DNA from: Scytalidium lignicola
Taxonomy: Eukaryota > Ascomycota > Leotiomycetes
Reading direction: 5' to 3'
Assembly: GCA_002812745.2 (NCBI GenBank)
Contig: NCSJ02000197.1
Span: 1-64,000 of the forward strand
Length of the DNA: 64,000 nucleotides
The translations under genes and the position numbers were made by a program. Position 1 is the first letter of the stretch. Every line of letters begins with the position of its first letter. Below the pieces are notes generated by a model that was not told where the DNA came from, searched no databases, and saw only the letters and a list, made by a program, of their open reading frames with translations. Of this stretch, positions 36,444-49,498 are shown piece after piece.

Positions 36444-38956
36444 TCACTTAAGACTGTCCGCAGCTGCCAAAATCTTATCCTCCACAATCCCAACCCACTT
36501 CTCAGCCGTCTCAAAATCCCCTTTATCAACTGCTTCCACAATGCCCGGTACCACAGCACCAGCATATCCAGTCCAAATACCAGGCGCAAATACAACGTGC
36601 TTGAACCAAGATCTGCCATCCAGACCTTCCTGATGCAGGAATTGCCTGTCCAGGTACTTGTATTTGGTATTCACTTTCCGGATCCGCCAGATGAGCTTGA
36701 GCTTGGAAAACCACTTCCACCAAGGGATATTAGTGCCTGCTTCTTCTGCAAGAGAGGTAGCCAAGGCATCATGGGCAACTGCGGAGGAGTGGAACTCATG
36801 AGTAGCAGTGTAAAGTTTCTGGAGTGAATGCTTGAGCTTGGTTAGGTCGACTTCCGATTTCTCAACAAAAGGTCGAGCTCGAGCTTCTAACTCTTCCTCT
36901 TCGGTGATGACGTCATTGATCGCGTTGTCGACTTTGGTCTCTACTTGTTTGATGTATCCCTTCATCGCCTTGGCGTACTCTGTAGCATTCAGAGGTATTA
37001 CGGGCGAGTCCGCCAACTTTGCTGTCATCAGCGCCCAGATTCTCGCGGCCGTGGCGTGGTACTTAAATCCTGGGTCTCCAAAATGTGACATCCAGTAGAA
37101 GGAGTCATAGTTGCTATGATACTGATACACTGCAGTATCCTTGTCTCCTTTACTAGGTGTCGCTGGATCAGGGCCAAAACCCATGTCAAGAGAAGATATA
37201 CCGGCAAAGTCTTGGAAAGCTGTGAAGTCGGACCCGCTGCCCATCGTGCTAATTTTCTCATGCCACAAGTCACGGACTGTTTGACCGGGTACGGTTTGGT
37301 TTGGTGATTGCACCAGGGCCGTGATCTCATAAAGGAGTTGATTCAGTACTGGACTTGCACTAGCGTGGAAAGTTGGGCCGACGGTTGCAACGTCAACATT
37401 GAGGTACACAACGTTTGAATGGGCCAGCCAGGGAAGATATTCCTCTACCCACTCCGTAGATCCGATCAAGCCGTACTCTTCTCCATCCCAGCTAGCGAAG
37501 ACGATAGTTCGAAGCGGTTTCCATCCTTTGGACAAGGCGAGACCGAAAGAACGAATAACTTCATTCAAAGCTGCGGAGCCACTGTTGGGGTCTCCAGCGC
37601 CTCCTGCAATCCATGCGTCTCGGTGATTGCCGATTACTATCACTTCATCTTGAATTGTTCCGTTGATGATCCCAATGACATTCCAGAGTGGGGTTGTAAC
37701 ATATTCTTGTTCGTTGACCAAGTTGAGGACGATGTTGTCGGGTGAAGGACCGATGTTATATTCCACACCCTTATATGCCAAACCAAGCTTATCATCCCAG
37801 TGTTTGCTGATATCCTTGGCACTTGGACCATGGCCGTTCAGAGCTTTGAGTATTGGAAGAGCATCGACGTAGGAGATTGGAATTGAGGGGATTGATGGAA
37901 TCGAGCCATGCGGATCCTGACGCGGCACACCTGGTTTGGAGGGATATCCAGGAGTTGTACTGTAGCATTGGTTAAAAATTTCACTCGCATGATTACTTAG
38001 TTCAGTTAGAAGAACACTTACGGATCTCCAGGCGCAATACTCAAGAATTGCGTGCTTCCTCTTTGGACGCTGGTCGGATTTCTGGCCGGTCCATTCGGAT
38101 ACAACTCGTACCCATTCTCCTCTGTGACCTCGCCATCATCGCCTGGATCAGTATAGAGAATAGCGCCTACCATTCCCAATTCTTGCGCGCGCTTGACCTT
38201 CAGGCCACGGAAAATGTCTCCATATCTCGCAATGGCAATCTTCCCTTTAAGGCTGACATTGGCCTTGATCAAATCCTCGAAATCCTGGTAGGTACCGTAA
38301 TTGACGTACACGTACGGCGCCGTCACATTTCCACTTGCCGAGTAGCCATGGAATGTTGGCACCCGGGTCTTGAGGCCGGTGGTGGGGTCTTCGTCGAGAA
38401 CATCCTCTTCCAGGCTTGCTTCGAACTTGACCTTCCATGAGTCGACGGGTTCGATTGAGCCATCTATCGAATCCAATTTTGATTTCTCGTAGAGAGCCAG
38501 TCGATGACCGAGAGGGTAGTTGATGTAAATATCATAGGTGGCAACGGTAGATTGGATGCCGAATTCCTGCCATTTCTCCTGCGTCCAGACCACCTGGCTG
38601 TAGTTCTTTCCAGCTAGATGAGGACCCGAGGTATAATACCAGCTCCATTCCTCCGACTTGGCCTCACTTGGGGTCTCAATCAACAGCGTCTGAAGCTCTT
38701 CGTACGTGAGTCCAGAGCCAGGTCGATGTGCACGATGGGGTCTTCGGTAGTGGTGGCGATAGTCGGGCAGCAGCGAGAGGGGCAGAATAAAACAGACGAA
38801 GGTCACGATTAGTGTGGATGTCAGGGCTATCGTGCAGAACCGGCGAAGGACATTGGAGCGACGAGGCCTTGGGCCAACACGCACGGTGGTGATCAAGGGA
38901 GTGCGCTCGTTATCCATTTTCTCATGGAGAGCACTGTGGAATTGTTGATTAGCCAT
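36444..38956 (-). CDS. M28 peptidase, NAALADase/transferrin-receptor-like
   Basis: Two exons, 38022-38956 and 36444-37959, with a 62-bp intron (GTAAGT...CTACAG) in phase 2, giving 816 residues. A short cytoplasmic tail precedes a single membrane helix near residues 40-65 (IALTSTLIVTFVCFILPLSLL), so it is a type II membrane protein. A PA domain follows (SLKGKIAIARYGDIFRG..KRAQELGMVGAILYTDP), then the M28 zinc-peptidase domain with metal ligands in NHRDAW, DPNSGSAAL, WDGEEYGLIGS, LNVDVA and YHSNYDSFYW. A C-terminal helical dimerisation domain completes the glutamate-carboxypeptidase-II layout. All five ligands look intact, so it should be catalytic. Fungal homologues include vacuolar Tre1/Tre2 and Vps70-like proteins. 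The translated frame also opens at TTG two codons upstream; I chose the ATG. Confidence 0.92.
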
Positions 38957-39325
38957 TGCCAATCTGGATTGTCCCCGAAGGCTCAGAGAAGCAGAATTGC
39001 TGCAACTCTTGAAAGCATTCAGAGCAAATAAATAAATTAATAATGATGGAAGATGATGAATGAAGCAAGGAGAATGAGAGAGGGGGGAGATGAATTGAAG
39101 ATGGAGATTGAATAGTGGGGAGCTCCAAGCTTGGCTGCACAGGGAAGGTCTATGACGAAATTATTAAGCAACTCACCCAGCAACAGCACTGCACTGATAG
39201 CACGGATTAGGAAGCTCGAAGCTTCAATCGCAGTCGAGCTATCTATCTCGTCAAGTACGGTACTGGAGGTTCGGCACCAGTTACCAGTTACGCGCTCACG
39301 TCGCTTCGTTACCTCGTGACAACCG

Positions 39326-39367
<42 letters not shown>

Positions 39368-40262
39368 GGTTCTATCCAACCCACGAATTAAGTGTAATTA
39401 ATTATGAGTGTCCAACTAAGGGGAAAAAAAGAAAAAATCCCAGGACGGTGCCTGGCAGCCTTAAGCCCCCGTCATCAAGACAGTAGCGAGTAGTTAATAA
39501 ATTAAATTCGAAGCTTGACGCTTGGACGATGCGACATCCGCTCCTAAAATGACGAAGCTTTTTTATCGGGCGAACTCTACAAGTAACGGCCAGTAGAGTT
39601 TTGCCTGTCGCGCGTGGATGCCTTGTCGCCTGTCACTCAACTGGATTTGCTCTCCTGCAGGTGACGCATTGAAAAAAAAGAGGGGGAAGAACTGGTCTGG
39701 GCCACACGTGATGGGCCCGAAACTCGGAGCTCCGTTTAGCCAACGGGATGCACCTCCGAGATCCACTGTCACATCACCCACACGGTGATTGGCCAGCGGC
39801 CGCCACACCGCTGGGAGCGTGCTGCCAGTGAGGTGCCAGTGAGGGGTTCCGGATGACCGTGAGCGGCCTAGCGCTTCCGTCTTATCCACCCGCCGCATGT
39901 GACGCTTGTCGGGAAGCAGCTTAGCACACCCCCCGCCACTGCTTGTCATTGCCCGCCAACCCTCAGGCACAATGGGGTTGGCGGGTTGGCCGCCTTCAAA
40001 GCTTTCCCTTTCGTGCTTCTGCTCTTTTCTTCCTCTCTCTTCCTGTTCCCTATAAGAGTAGATGAGCAAGTTTATTTCGTCTTGGGCTTCTTGTTTTCGT
40101 CCAATACGCCAGGCCGAGGCTCTCTAGCCCCTTCACAGCTCACGCAGCTCTCTTCCACGTGACCGCCCCGCCGTCCATGACCCCTCCCGAGAGAAGCGCG
40201 AGGCTCGATAGTTTGACGTTTGGTGTGGAGATCCCGGCGAACCCATTGCTTCGTCCTTGACC
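38957..40262. other. divergent promoter region with CACGTG motifs
   Basis: Shared 5' region of the M28 (minus) and MFS (plus) genes. Holds CACGTG palindromes at 39705-39710 and 40156-40161 and a CT microsatellite (listed separately). Long minus-strand frames here (for example 39563-40069) follow the GC-rich, simple-sequence composition and lack domains. Confidence 0.5.
39328..39365. repeat. (CT)19 microsatellite
   Basis: Uninterrupted CT dinucleotide run of about 38 bp in the 5' flank of the M28 gene. Antisense it reads as GA and creates an RERERE coding artefact. Confidence 0.95.
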
Positions 40263-42742
40263 ATGGTCCAGAGGAGATCACGTGGGCCTCCCAAGCTGCC
40301 AGTCCGGCAATTGGCAATCTTAGGTTAGTGTGCTTCTCTCAAGTCTCTCGGTGATGGAAAAATGGGAAAGATGTAGAAAGAAATTTTTTCTCCAACCTTT
40401 TTCGGCGGTCCTGGTGATCGGGGTGGTGGCATCAGATTATACCATATCTCCTTAGCTCTCGCCGTGACGATATAATGTGTGACGAGAACGCGGATGCCAT
40501 GCGCGAAACGGATAGCTGTTGAGTACTACCCTCATCATCTAAATTTCTAGTCAAATGGACGTTCAGCTCAGTTACACAAAAATCTTCACGGAAGGCTACA
40601 CTCTCCAGGTGGATCGGCTGAGTTGATGACTCTCATCGCTATGCCAAAGGCTGCTCCCTTTCTTTTCTTCGAAGTGTGAAAATAACTCCGTACATTACAT
40701 TGGAGACTGATACTGACACACCTAAAGCAATATGTAGATTCGCTGAACCCGTCGCCTTGACTTCGGTCTACCCATATTTGGTTAGTACTGCATTGCGTCC
40801 AATACCTCGGTGAGCATTGTAACTCACATAGATAATAGCCTGAGATGATAGAAAGCTTCGGAATAAAGAAGAAGGATGTCGCAAAATGGGCAGGAATCAC
40901 TTCAGCTGTCTTCTCTCTCTCACAATGTATGACAGCAATTTTCTGGGGGAGAGCTTCCGATATCTTTGGACGAAAGCCAACCATCCTGGTTGCGCTGACA
41001 TGTACCATGATCTGCAGCATCCTGTGGGGCATGTCCGTCAGTCTTCCCATGGCAATCATTGCCAGAGCATTTGCTGGCGGTTGTAACGGCAATGGTACGA
41101 GTTCTTCTCGGCACACTTTGCGCGCAGACATCACTAACTAGGTATCAGTGGGCATCATCCGAACAATGGTAGCTGAAATGGTCCCTGAAAAGGAGCTTCA
41201 ACCAAGAGCCTTCTCGGTTATGCCCCTTGTGTGGAGTCTTGGATCGATCTTGGGTCCCTCATTTGGAGGGTTTTTTGCGAAGCCGACTGAGAATCTGCCG
41301 GCATTGTTTGGAAACAGCAAGTTCCTCAAAAAGTTCCCTTTCGTGCTACCCAACCTAGTTACTAGTGGCTTCTTCTTGGCTGGATTGGGGGTTGGTGTTT
41401 TGTACTTGAAGGTCAGGCTCCCCCTCTAACTATCACTACAACGATTCAACCTCTCTCCTGTACCCAAGGCCTTGACTAACCCACCACTTAGGAAACTCTC
41501 GAAACCAAACGCCACAAGACCGACTATGGTCTTGTCCTCGGCAAGAAACTTTCCTCTTTCTTCAAAAAGATCTTCAAGAAGGAACCCAAGAAATTTCGAC
41601 GCAACTCCTCGGTGGACGAATCCGCCGCTTTCCTCCGCCCAAGTTCGTCCATGTCAAATTTATCCAGGGCTACATCCCGGGATACCGAGGATGCGGAGTT
41701 CGCCACGAAAGGTGTCCATATCATTACCCAACCGACAATGGTAGAGGTCTTTACCCGTCAATCAGTCATCAACTTGATGGCTTACTTTTTCCTGGCCATG
41801 TACTCAGCGGCATACGACCAGCTTCTCCCCATCTTCATGCATCATCCTCGCGAGCATCATACACCATCCAACACCCATTTGCCGTTCAAGTTTTCCGGTG
41901 GTTTTGGACTGGCCTCGGGTCGTATAGGATCCCTTTTCACACTTTACGGTGCCATCGGTTGCGTCATCCAATTCCTCGTTTTCCCTCCGGTAGCGCGTCG
42001 CTATGGAGTCCTAAACTGCTTTAAGGTCTGCGCGGTAATATTTCCCGTAGTCTTCACCATCACACCCTTTACCGCTCTCATCGAGTCCTCTGGCTGGCAG
42101 CAGGCCGCCATGTTTGCTATCATGATCGTTAAATGTTTTGCAGGCATTTTCGCTTTTCCTTGTTCAGTCATCTTACTCACTAACTCGGCCACGAGTCTGA
42201 GGATTCTCGGAACCTTGAACGGCTTTGCCGTTTCGATCTCTGCTATAGGCAGAGCCATAGGGCCCGCTGTTACCGGATGGGCTTTTACAAAGGGCCTAGA
42301 ACATGGCTATGTTATTGCGCCATGGTGGCTCCTAACCATCATTTCTTCCTTCGGCGCTATACCGATTTGGTTTCTAGTTGAGATGGAAGGCTTTGGTAAG
42401 GCATCTGAAAGTGACGATGATGATGATGATGAGAGCGAAGCCGAGCTACCACCTATCGATGAAGACGTTTCCCCTACCCAAATTCTCCATGGAGATGAGC
42501 GCATTCCATATGCAGCAGATGAGGAGGCGCTAGACGTAGTAGATGGCCCACCGCTCGATGTCAAGTATTCTTCTAGTTATGATGATGGGATGCTCAAACC
42601 ACTTTCAAAATCGGAGAGAAGGATGAGTAGTCCACTCGGCCTCCGTGGTGGCAGTGTTGGCCCTGGTGGAGGCAGGAGACTCAGTAATGGACTCGCTGCG
42701 TCAAATTATGGTCAGGGAACTGGAGGTACGAGTTTCCAATGA
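40263..42742 (+). CDS. MFS transporter (TetA/YCR023C-like)
   Basis: Five exons: 40263-40323, 40728-40780, 40839-41094, 41149-41411 and 41492-42742, with phases 1, 0, 1 and 0, giving about 627 residues. The N-half starts PVRQLAILAICRFAEPVALTSVYPYLPEMI, then has the MFS A-motif GRASDIFGRKP between helices 2 and 3 and the motif-B region GIIRTMVAEMVPE. A cytoplasmic loop rich in Lys/Arg and Ser follows, then six more helices (VINLMAYFFLAMYSAAYDQLLPIF..). The tail is acidic (a run of Asp), Gly/Ser-rich and cytoplasmic. Resembles the ascomycete family annotated as MFS or ZIFL1-like with unknown substrate. Intron 1 is long (404 bp). Confidence 0.9.
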
Positions 42743-43913
42743 TCTCGATACCTCTTCGGCAGAAAGGGGTTTTTATGTTCAAATGATTTTCATAGCACTT
42801 AAACAACGGCATGTGTGCATGTATACAAGGTATCATAGTTTCATGGATGTAGCTGCATGGAAAGGTCGGTATATAGGAAGGGGAGTATATGAGTTTTGGA
42901 ATACCTGTGATATCTAGAGTCTGGTTAGACTTTTTCTTGTGGTTGGAATACATGGGTTGCATAGGTATCAGGACTATGTAGTAGAAATTTGATCAATCTG
43001 AATATTAATGATACTGTGAGAAATATGTGACTCGGTTTAAAGTCAAATAAATACTTCAATTTGTGAGCTATGACTCCATGCCTGTGAATATTCTACTTGA
43101 TGAAGATGGGTGTTATATCCATCTGATTTTATTTAATTCAATAGAAATTATATTGCAGAATAAAAATATAAAATATAGATAAAAATAATCCTAGCTATAA
43201 ATAGTATCACAGGATATCCGCCAAGTATCCCCCTCGCAAGCTAGAAAATTAAGCAGAAAATGGATACTAATATCATAACTATTCATTAAAACAAAAATAC
43301 TCCTTGTTATCTTCTATGTAACAAGCGGCCACTGGGATGTAAACATTCCCATGTTTTGATGATCTTCCGGCACTTGGACGGTCAGGCACCAACAGATATA
43401 CGCCAGGCAGAAACGCACAGTCACAAATGTCGTTACTCGGTAGATCGCTATAGATTGTTGATTGGCTGTCGTCATTATTTACATCGGAAAGTAAACAAAC
43501 CCAACCAAAAAGGTGGGCCAAGGGCAAAACGCAACCACCACCAACTTGCAGACCTGGGCCCGTTGCATGGACCTTATTGATATCCCTCCTCCAGGGTGCT
43601 TCTGTCTTCATTTTGATTCTTAGATACAAAAAATATTTCTCTTCATTCTTTGCTGCGCAGTGCGCCTTTAGAAGTCAGCTTCGGCGGTGACATCCGCGAA
43701 TCGTCAACATTGAGCTCCCGGATTTCCACCCTCACGATAATCCCGCCTTGAGTCCCGAGTTTGTTTAGCCATCGACTGCGCCGATACTCTTCAACTGCGG
43801 CCCAAAAGGTGGGCACCTACCATGTGCTCAAAGCTTTTCTTCATTGTCTCTAACTGGGCGACGATACCTTGACAAACATCCCAGCTGAATCATCTTCGTC
43901 CACGGAAATTGAG
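42743..43913. other. intergenic between MFS and IQGAP genes
   Basis: AT-rich 3' flank of the MFS gene, then the IQGAP 5' flank. A minus-strand frame (43279-43629) has no motif. The IQGAP frame is open to a TTG at 43869, but the first ATG is 43914. Confidence 0.5.
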
Positions 43914-46900
43914 ATGGAGTCATACCGTCGTTCTCTTCGACCTGTACAAACTTCCGGGTACCCCGCTGTCAAGCGTGAGCCTTCGAATGCATCTACGGCA
44001 TCCACTGCATACTCGACTCCGTCCAGTGTGTTCGAGCTGAGTCGCAGCAGCACACTATCTTCAGCCGCCTCGAATGGATATTCAACACACAAAAGAGGCG
44101 TCAGCGATGTTGGCAGGATGTCTCCTTCAATGATGAATGGCTATCACAATAACAAATCAACTCCCGATACGTATCGTAGCGTTCGACAATCATTACGACC
44201 TCTTCCACAGCCTCCTAACTCCACTCCTCCGAGAGATACGTTTACGCATAGTCGCTCTCAGAGCATAGATGTCATCAAGCCTACCTACGAAGCATATGTG
44301 CCAACTACTCCTTCGCCGCGTACCTCACCTGTTCGCCCCACGTCTATGTTTCTTACTCGTTCCGATTCCATCAGCCACGGATCTAGCCGGAGTCCCGGCG
44401 CGATACATACCCACAGTCCCGTCCTTGCCCAGGACCTTGAGAGTCTCCAGAAATCTTCAACCACTCAGCTCCGGGCTCTTTCTAAATTTGCCCAGAGTGC
44501 CTCTCCTGACCAGTTCAGTATTATCAGTCCAACCCAGGAAGTTGCTGGACTTCATGGACGCCGAAGGCTACAGAGATCACAGACTGATGTGGATCAGAGG
44601 GTAGTTGCGAAGGGAAATGGCTATGGATGGGAAGGACGAAACTGGATGGACAAACAAAGGCAGTTCCTTCAAGCATATGAATATCTCTGCCACATTGGAG
44701 AAGCAAAAGAATGGATAGAAGATATTCTTCACAAGCCAATACCGCCAATTGTGCAAATGGAAGAGGCTTTGCGAGATGGAGTCACTCTGGCTGAGATTGT
44801 GGAAGCCCTTCATCCCGAAAGGCGAATACGTATTTTCAGGCACCCCAAGCTTCAGTATCGTCATTCCGACAACATAGCGGTCTTTTTCCGATTCCTCGGT
44901 GAGGTTGAGCTCCCAGACCTCTTTCGCTTCGAGCTCATCGACTTATATGAGAAGAAGAACATACCCAAAGTCATATATTGCATACATGCGTTGAGTTGGC
45001 TCCTCTTCCGGAAAGGTATCGTCGATTTTCGGATTGGTAACTTGCTTGGCCAACTGGAGTTCGAACACCACGAGTTGGAAGAGATGCAGAAAGGCTTGGA
45101 TAAGGCCGGCGTCAGTATGCCAAGTTTTGGGAATATGGGAGCTGATTTTGGTGTTGAACCCGAGCCCGAGCCCGAGCCTGAGAGCGATGAGGATAGAATC
45201 GATCGTGAATTGAAGGAAAATGAACTGTCAATTATGGATTTTCAAGCCCAGATTCGAGGATCATTGGTTCGTGTGAAGCTTGGAGAAATGATGCAAGATT
45301 TATGGAACTCGGAGGATAAGCTAGTAGAGTTGCAATCTATAATTCGAGGAGACTGGGCGCGCCAAATTGCTGATTATCGCATGTCCATGCGGCGATTTGC
45401 TGTAAACCTTCAGAGTGCAGCTCGAGGATTCTTAGCTCGGCAACGGGAGTTGGACAGGGAGCACTTCTGGAAGAGTAAGGAGGCAGATGTTTTGAAATTA
45501 CAGAACCTGATCAGAGCGAAGAAGGTTCGAGATGAGGTACGCATGATGCGATCCCAGTTGCGTATTGAGCAGCCTGTAGTCAGAGAAATACAGGCTGCGA
45601 TGCGAGGTTTTCTTGAACGTGCGCGGATGGCAGCTCAAAAGGAGGATACTAAGGTTATGGGGGCCAATATGGATGGTCTCCAAGCTGCTATCAGGGGCAT
45701 GTTAGTGAGAGGAAACATAGCTCAGGACATTGAGGGATTGTGGAATGAGGAGCCAACTATCAGCGCGATTCAAGCCGCTGCCAGGGCTATGCTAACTAGA
45801 AAGCAGATTTCTCAAGAGAAAGAGCTTCTTCAGGCATCCTCTCCTATCTGGAGAGCTTTGCAGGCTGTTGCAAGGGGTTCCATAGTCAGAAACAACTTGG
45901 ACAGCACCGGCCAGGAGCTGAAGAAACATTCAAGAGAAATTGAGTCGCTCCAAGCACTCATTAGAGGTGTAGCTGTCCGTCGCGAAATTGGAGTCAAAAT
46001 GTCAGAGTTGGAATCCGAATCCCCTTCGATATTGCAGCTCCAATCCAATATCCGAGGAATGATCCTCCGACAACGGATAGCTGCTGAGTACGAGGCGTTA
46101 TATGCTCAGAGTGACAATATATCCAAACTTCAAGCCTTTATCAGAGGAGGTTTTCTGCGGCAACAAGTTCAAGCTGAGCTCGAAAGTATTGAAACCCACA
46201 TGAGTGAAATTATTGAATTGCAAGCTATCGTTCGGGCGGTCCTTGTACGAAACGAGGTAGGGGCAGTTCTGGATGCACTTGATGCAGAGGAGGAATCAAT
46301 CGTTGCCATTCAAGCAGCAGCCAAAGCATCATTAGTCCGTGCTAGATTCGTTGAAAAGAAGAGATTCTACAAGGAGAATATGGAAAAAGTGGTCAAAATC
46401 CAAAGCTTTGTCCGAGGCCGTCTGCAAGGCGAGGCTTACAAGAGTTTGACAACGGGCAAGAATCCTCCAGTCAATACCGTTAAAAACTTTGTTCATCTTC
46501 TCAATGACAGTAACTTTGATTTTAACGAAGAAATCGAGTTTGAACGTTTACGGAAGACGGTCGTACAGCAGGTCAGACTTAATGAAACGGCCGAGCAGCA
46601 TATCAACCAGCTGGATATAAAAATCGCTCTGCTGGTCAAGAACAAGATTACCCTCGATGAAGTTGTTAGGCACCAAAAGAATTTTGGTGGCCATACGGGG
46701 AACTTAATTGGGAATACATCGATGGTATCTAGCAATCAATTCGACTTAAAGGCGCTGAACAAGAATTCTAGAAAGAAGCTTGAATCCTACCAACAACTTT
46801 TCTTCATTCTACAAACTCAACCTCAGTACCTCGCTCGCCTTTTCAGAAAACTTCGAGAGCAAGGCACAGCTGAAAAGGACCTCAAACGCATTGAGATATT

Positions 46901-48901
46901 GATGATGGGACTCTTTGGATATGCTCAAAAGCGAAGAGAAGAGTATTATCTCCTGAAACTCATATCTCGTTCTGCAAAAGAGGAGGTTGATGGTATGGCT
47001 TCGGCACAAGATTGTTTACGTGGGAGCTTTTTCTTCAGCAAGCTTCTGGCCAACTATACACGATCACCGCGCGATCGAAAATACCTTCGAGAATTACTCA
47101 GCCCATTGATCCATTCCCACATTATCGAAGATCCTGCGCTCGATTTGGAGAGTGACCCAATCCAAATTTATCGTTCAGCAATTAACAACGAAGAGCTCCG
47201 GACAGGACGACCAAGCCGAAGGCCACTTGACATACCTCGTGAAGTTGCGATTAAAGACCCGGAGACTCGAGATCTGTTCGTTGATCACCTTCGAGATTTA
47301 CGGGAGATTGCGGATCAGGTCTTATTCGCACTCGAGGGTCTTTTACATCGTATGCCCTTTGGTATCCGGTTTATTACAAGTCAGATATTCGATGCACTTT
47401 GTGAGCACTTCCCACAAGAACAGCAGCAGGTACTGGCGCATATAGTATGTAGTTGGCTGTGGAAGTTTTACTTCCAACCCGCATTGATGATGCCAGAACA
47501 AGTGGGAGTTATCGAGAGGCAATTGACTCCCTTGCAAAAGCGAAACTTGGGAGAAGTGGCAAAGGTCGTCGGCCAAATTGTGAGCGGGAAATTGTTTGGA
47601 GGAGAGAACATATACCTTCAGCCTCTCAATGCATATGTGGGGGGTTCTATGGAACGTATCGGCATTATATTTTCAAACCTCATCTCAGTCCCGGATGCTG
47701 AGAGCACATTTGATATCGACGAATTCAATGACTTGTATGCCAAGGCGAAGCCAACACTATATATCAAGATGACCGATGTCTTCGCCATTCATAACCTAAT
47801 CGCTGCTGAACTTCCTCATATTTGTCCGAACCGGGACGATGTGATCCGAGAAATAGTCCACGAGCTTGGGAATGCGAAGAGCAATGAAAGTGAAATGCTT
47901 GGTGTGACATCTACTGAAGTTCAAATGACTCTGAGTCCGAAGTTGCACGATCTTGAAGACCCAGAGGCAGACGTCAAGGCATTGTTTATGGAGACAAAGC
48001 GTTGCATACTATATATTATTCGTGTACAGTCTGGAGCGAATCTCATGGAGATTCTTATTCGACCAATCACAAGGGATGATGATCAGAAATGGCAGGCTCT
48101 TATTCGAGAAGAATTTGCTGCAGGAAGCAATTGTCGAGGGGCGTATTCGGATGTTAATACAATGGTTGACATCACCTCCCTGTCTTTCAAAGACCTGAAA
48201 CGAACGGCGCTGGAGAACATCATGCACTTAGAACAATCTGGAAGGATATCTAGGCATAACAACTACCAGGACGTACTCAATGCAATCGCGCTTGACATTC
48301 GCACCAAGAGTCGAAGGCGTGTTCAGCGACAGCGGGAGCTTGAGGGGGTCCGGTTAACACTTGCCAATCTCACAGAGAAAGCAGAGTGGTTGGAGTCACA
48401 GAGGAAGAGCTACGATAACTATATCGAGCAGGCAATGTTGACATTGCAAAAGAAAGGGTAGGCAAGCTATTTACCGATTAACTGAAGATCTGACTAACCA
48501 TTCACCACAGCAAAAAGCGTTTCCTCATGCCATTCTCGAAACAGTACAACCACGAGAAAGAACTGGAACGTTCAGGACGGAAACCCAAATTTGGATCCTT
48601 CAAATACTCAGCCCGCACATTGTCCGATAAGAGTGTTCTTGTTTCCTGGAAAGGGTTCAATGAAAGGGAGTGGGATAAGATTAATCTTACGATATCATGT
48701 GATGAAGTGGGCGTGTTCGTCATTGAAGGCAGCAGGGGCAGTATTCAGATTCCAGGAGCACATGCTCAGGTCCCAATGGACTCGTTGCTCGCAGCCCAAT
48801 TTGCCAATCATCAGTACATGGACCTCTTCGAAGGCGCCATGAGGTTGAATGTCAATCTTTTCCTACATTTACTTTATAAGAAGTTCTACCGGACGGAATA
48901 A
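43914..48901 (+). CDS. IQGAP-family cytokinesis scaffold (Rng2/Iqg1/SepG-like)
   Basis: Two exons, 43914-48457 and 48511-48901 (53-bp intron GTAGGC...CCACAG, branch CTAAC, phase 2), give about 1644 residues. A Ser/Thr/Pro-rich N-terminus precedes a calponin-homology domain (about 243-365; RQFLQAYEYLCHIGEAKEWIE, DNIAVFFRF). A Glu-Pro run follows, then 14 IQ-like repeats of the pattern IQ..[AV]RG...R (about 440-845). Next is the RasGAP-related domain (about 1030-1260; LLRGSFFFSKLLANYTR-like, MPFGIRFITSQIF), and the RasGAP C-terminal domain completed by exon 2 (KRFLMPFSKQYNH, FGSFKYSA). IQGAPs link actomyosin and small GTPases at the division septum (known). The second exon restores the C-terminal domain that the first frame truncates at a TAG. 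A 5' non-ATG extension is open; the ATG choice is moderate. Confidence 0.93.
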
Positions 48902-49498
48902 TATACCCCATGAACGAGTAACGTGGGACTACTACTGTTGGTAATTGGACCCTGGGGGGACATGTGGCGCCTCTTGGATTTGCATTGTATGGTGTTTCTG
49001 ACGATATGGTAGGGCTACTGGGAAGAAGGGGGTTTACCACTTATACTATTACTACTTTTTTTGTTGTAAATAGGATTCATTTCTTTTGCTGGAGCACAAG
49101 GAGAGGCGAATGACAATGGAGGGTAAGACGGGATGGTATATTTGTTGGGCTGGAATGATTCATGATTTCAATTGACGACTTTTAACTGATTTATATATGA
49201 TCGTATGATTTGATCTATGGTGCCTTGATGTTTTTGAGTGATAAGTGCATATCATATATGAATGAAGTCCCATCATTGCTAGGAGTGTGAACCTTTTGAA
49301 TGACCCCACTGAAGGAGTCCCTGGGTCNTTTTTTATAAAGACTCAATGCATAAATGATTCCTGTCTATACATACCGCCATAAAACGCCCTCTTTTCACCC
49401 ATCATAATTTGAATCTACATGCATATTTGTTTTTTTCAATTGTACAAAACCTTAGTCCCCCGAGTTTCCCNAAAAAAAAAACAACAATTGTCTAATTT
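48902..49498. other. convergent intergenic
   Basis: 3' regions of the IQGAP and GH47 genes. N positions at 49328 (before T6) and 49471 (before a long A run). No gene seen. Confidence 0.5.

Noticed and set aside
39037..39384. frame with an RERERE stretch
   Set aside because: Produced by the (CT)19 microsatellite, not a gene.
39563..40069. 168-codon minus-strand frame in the M28/MFS promoter region
   Set aside because: No domain or signal; GC-rich promoter sequence.
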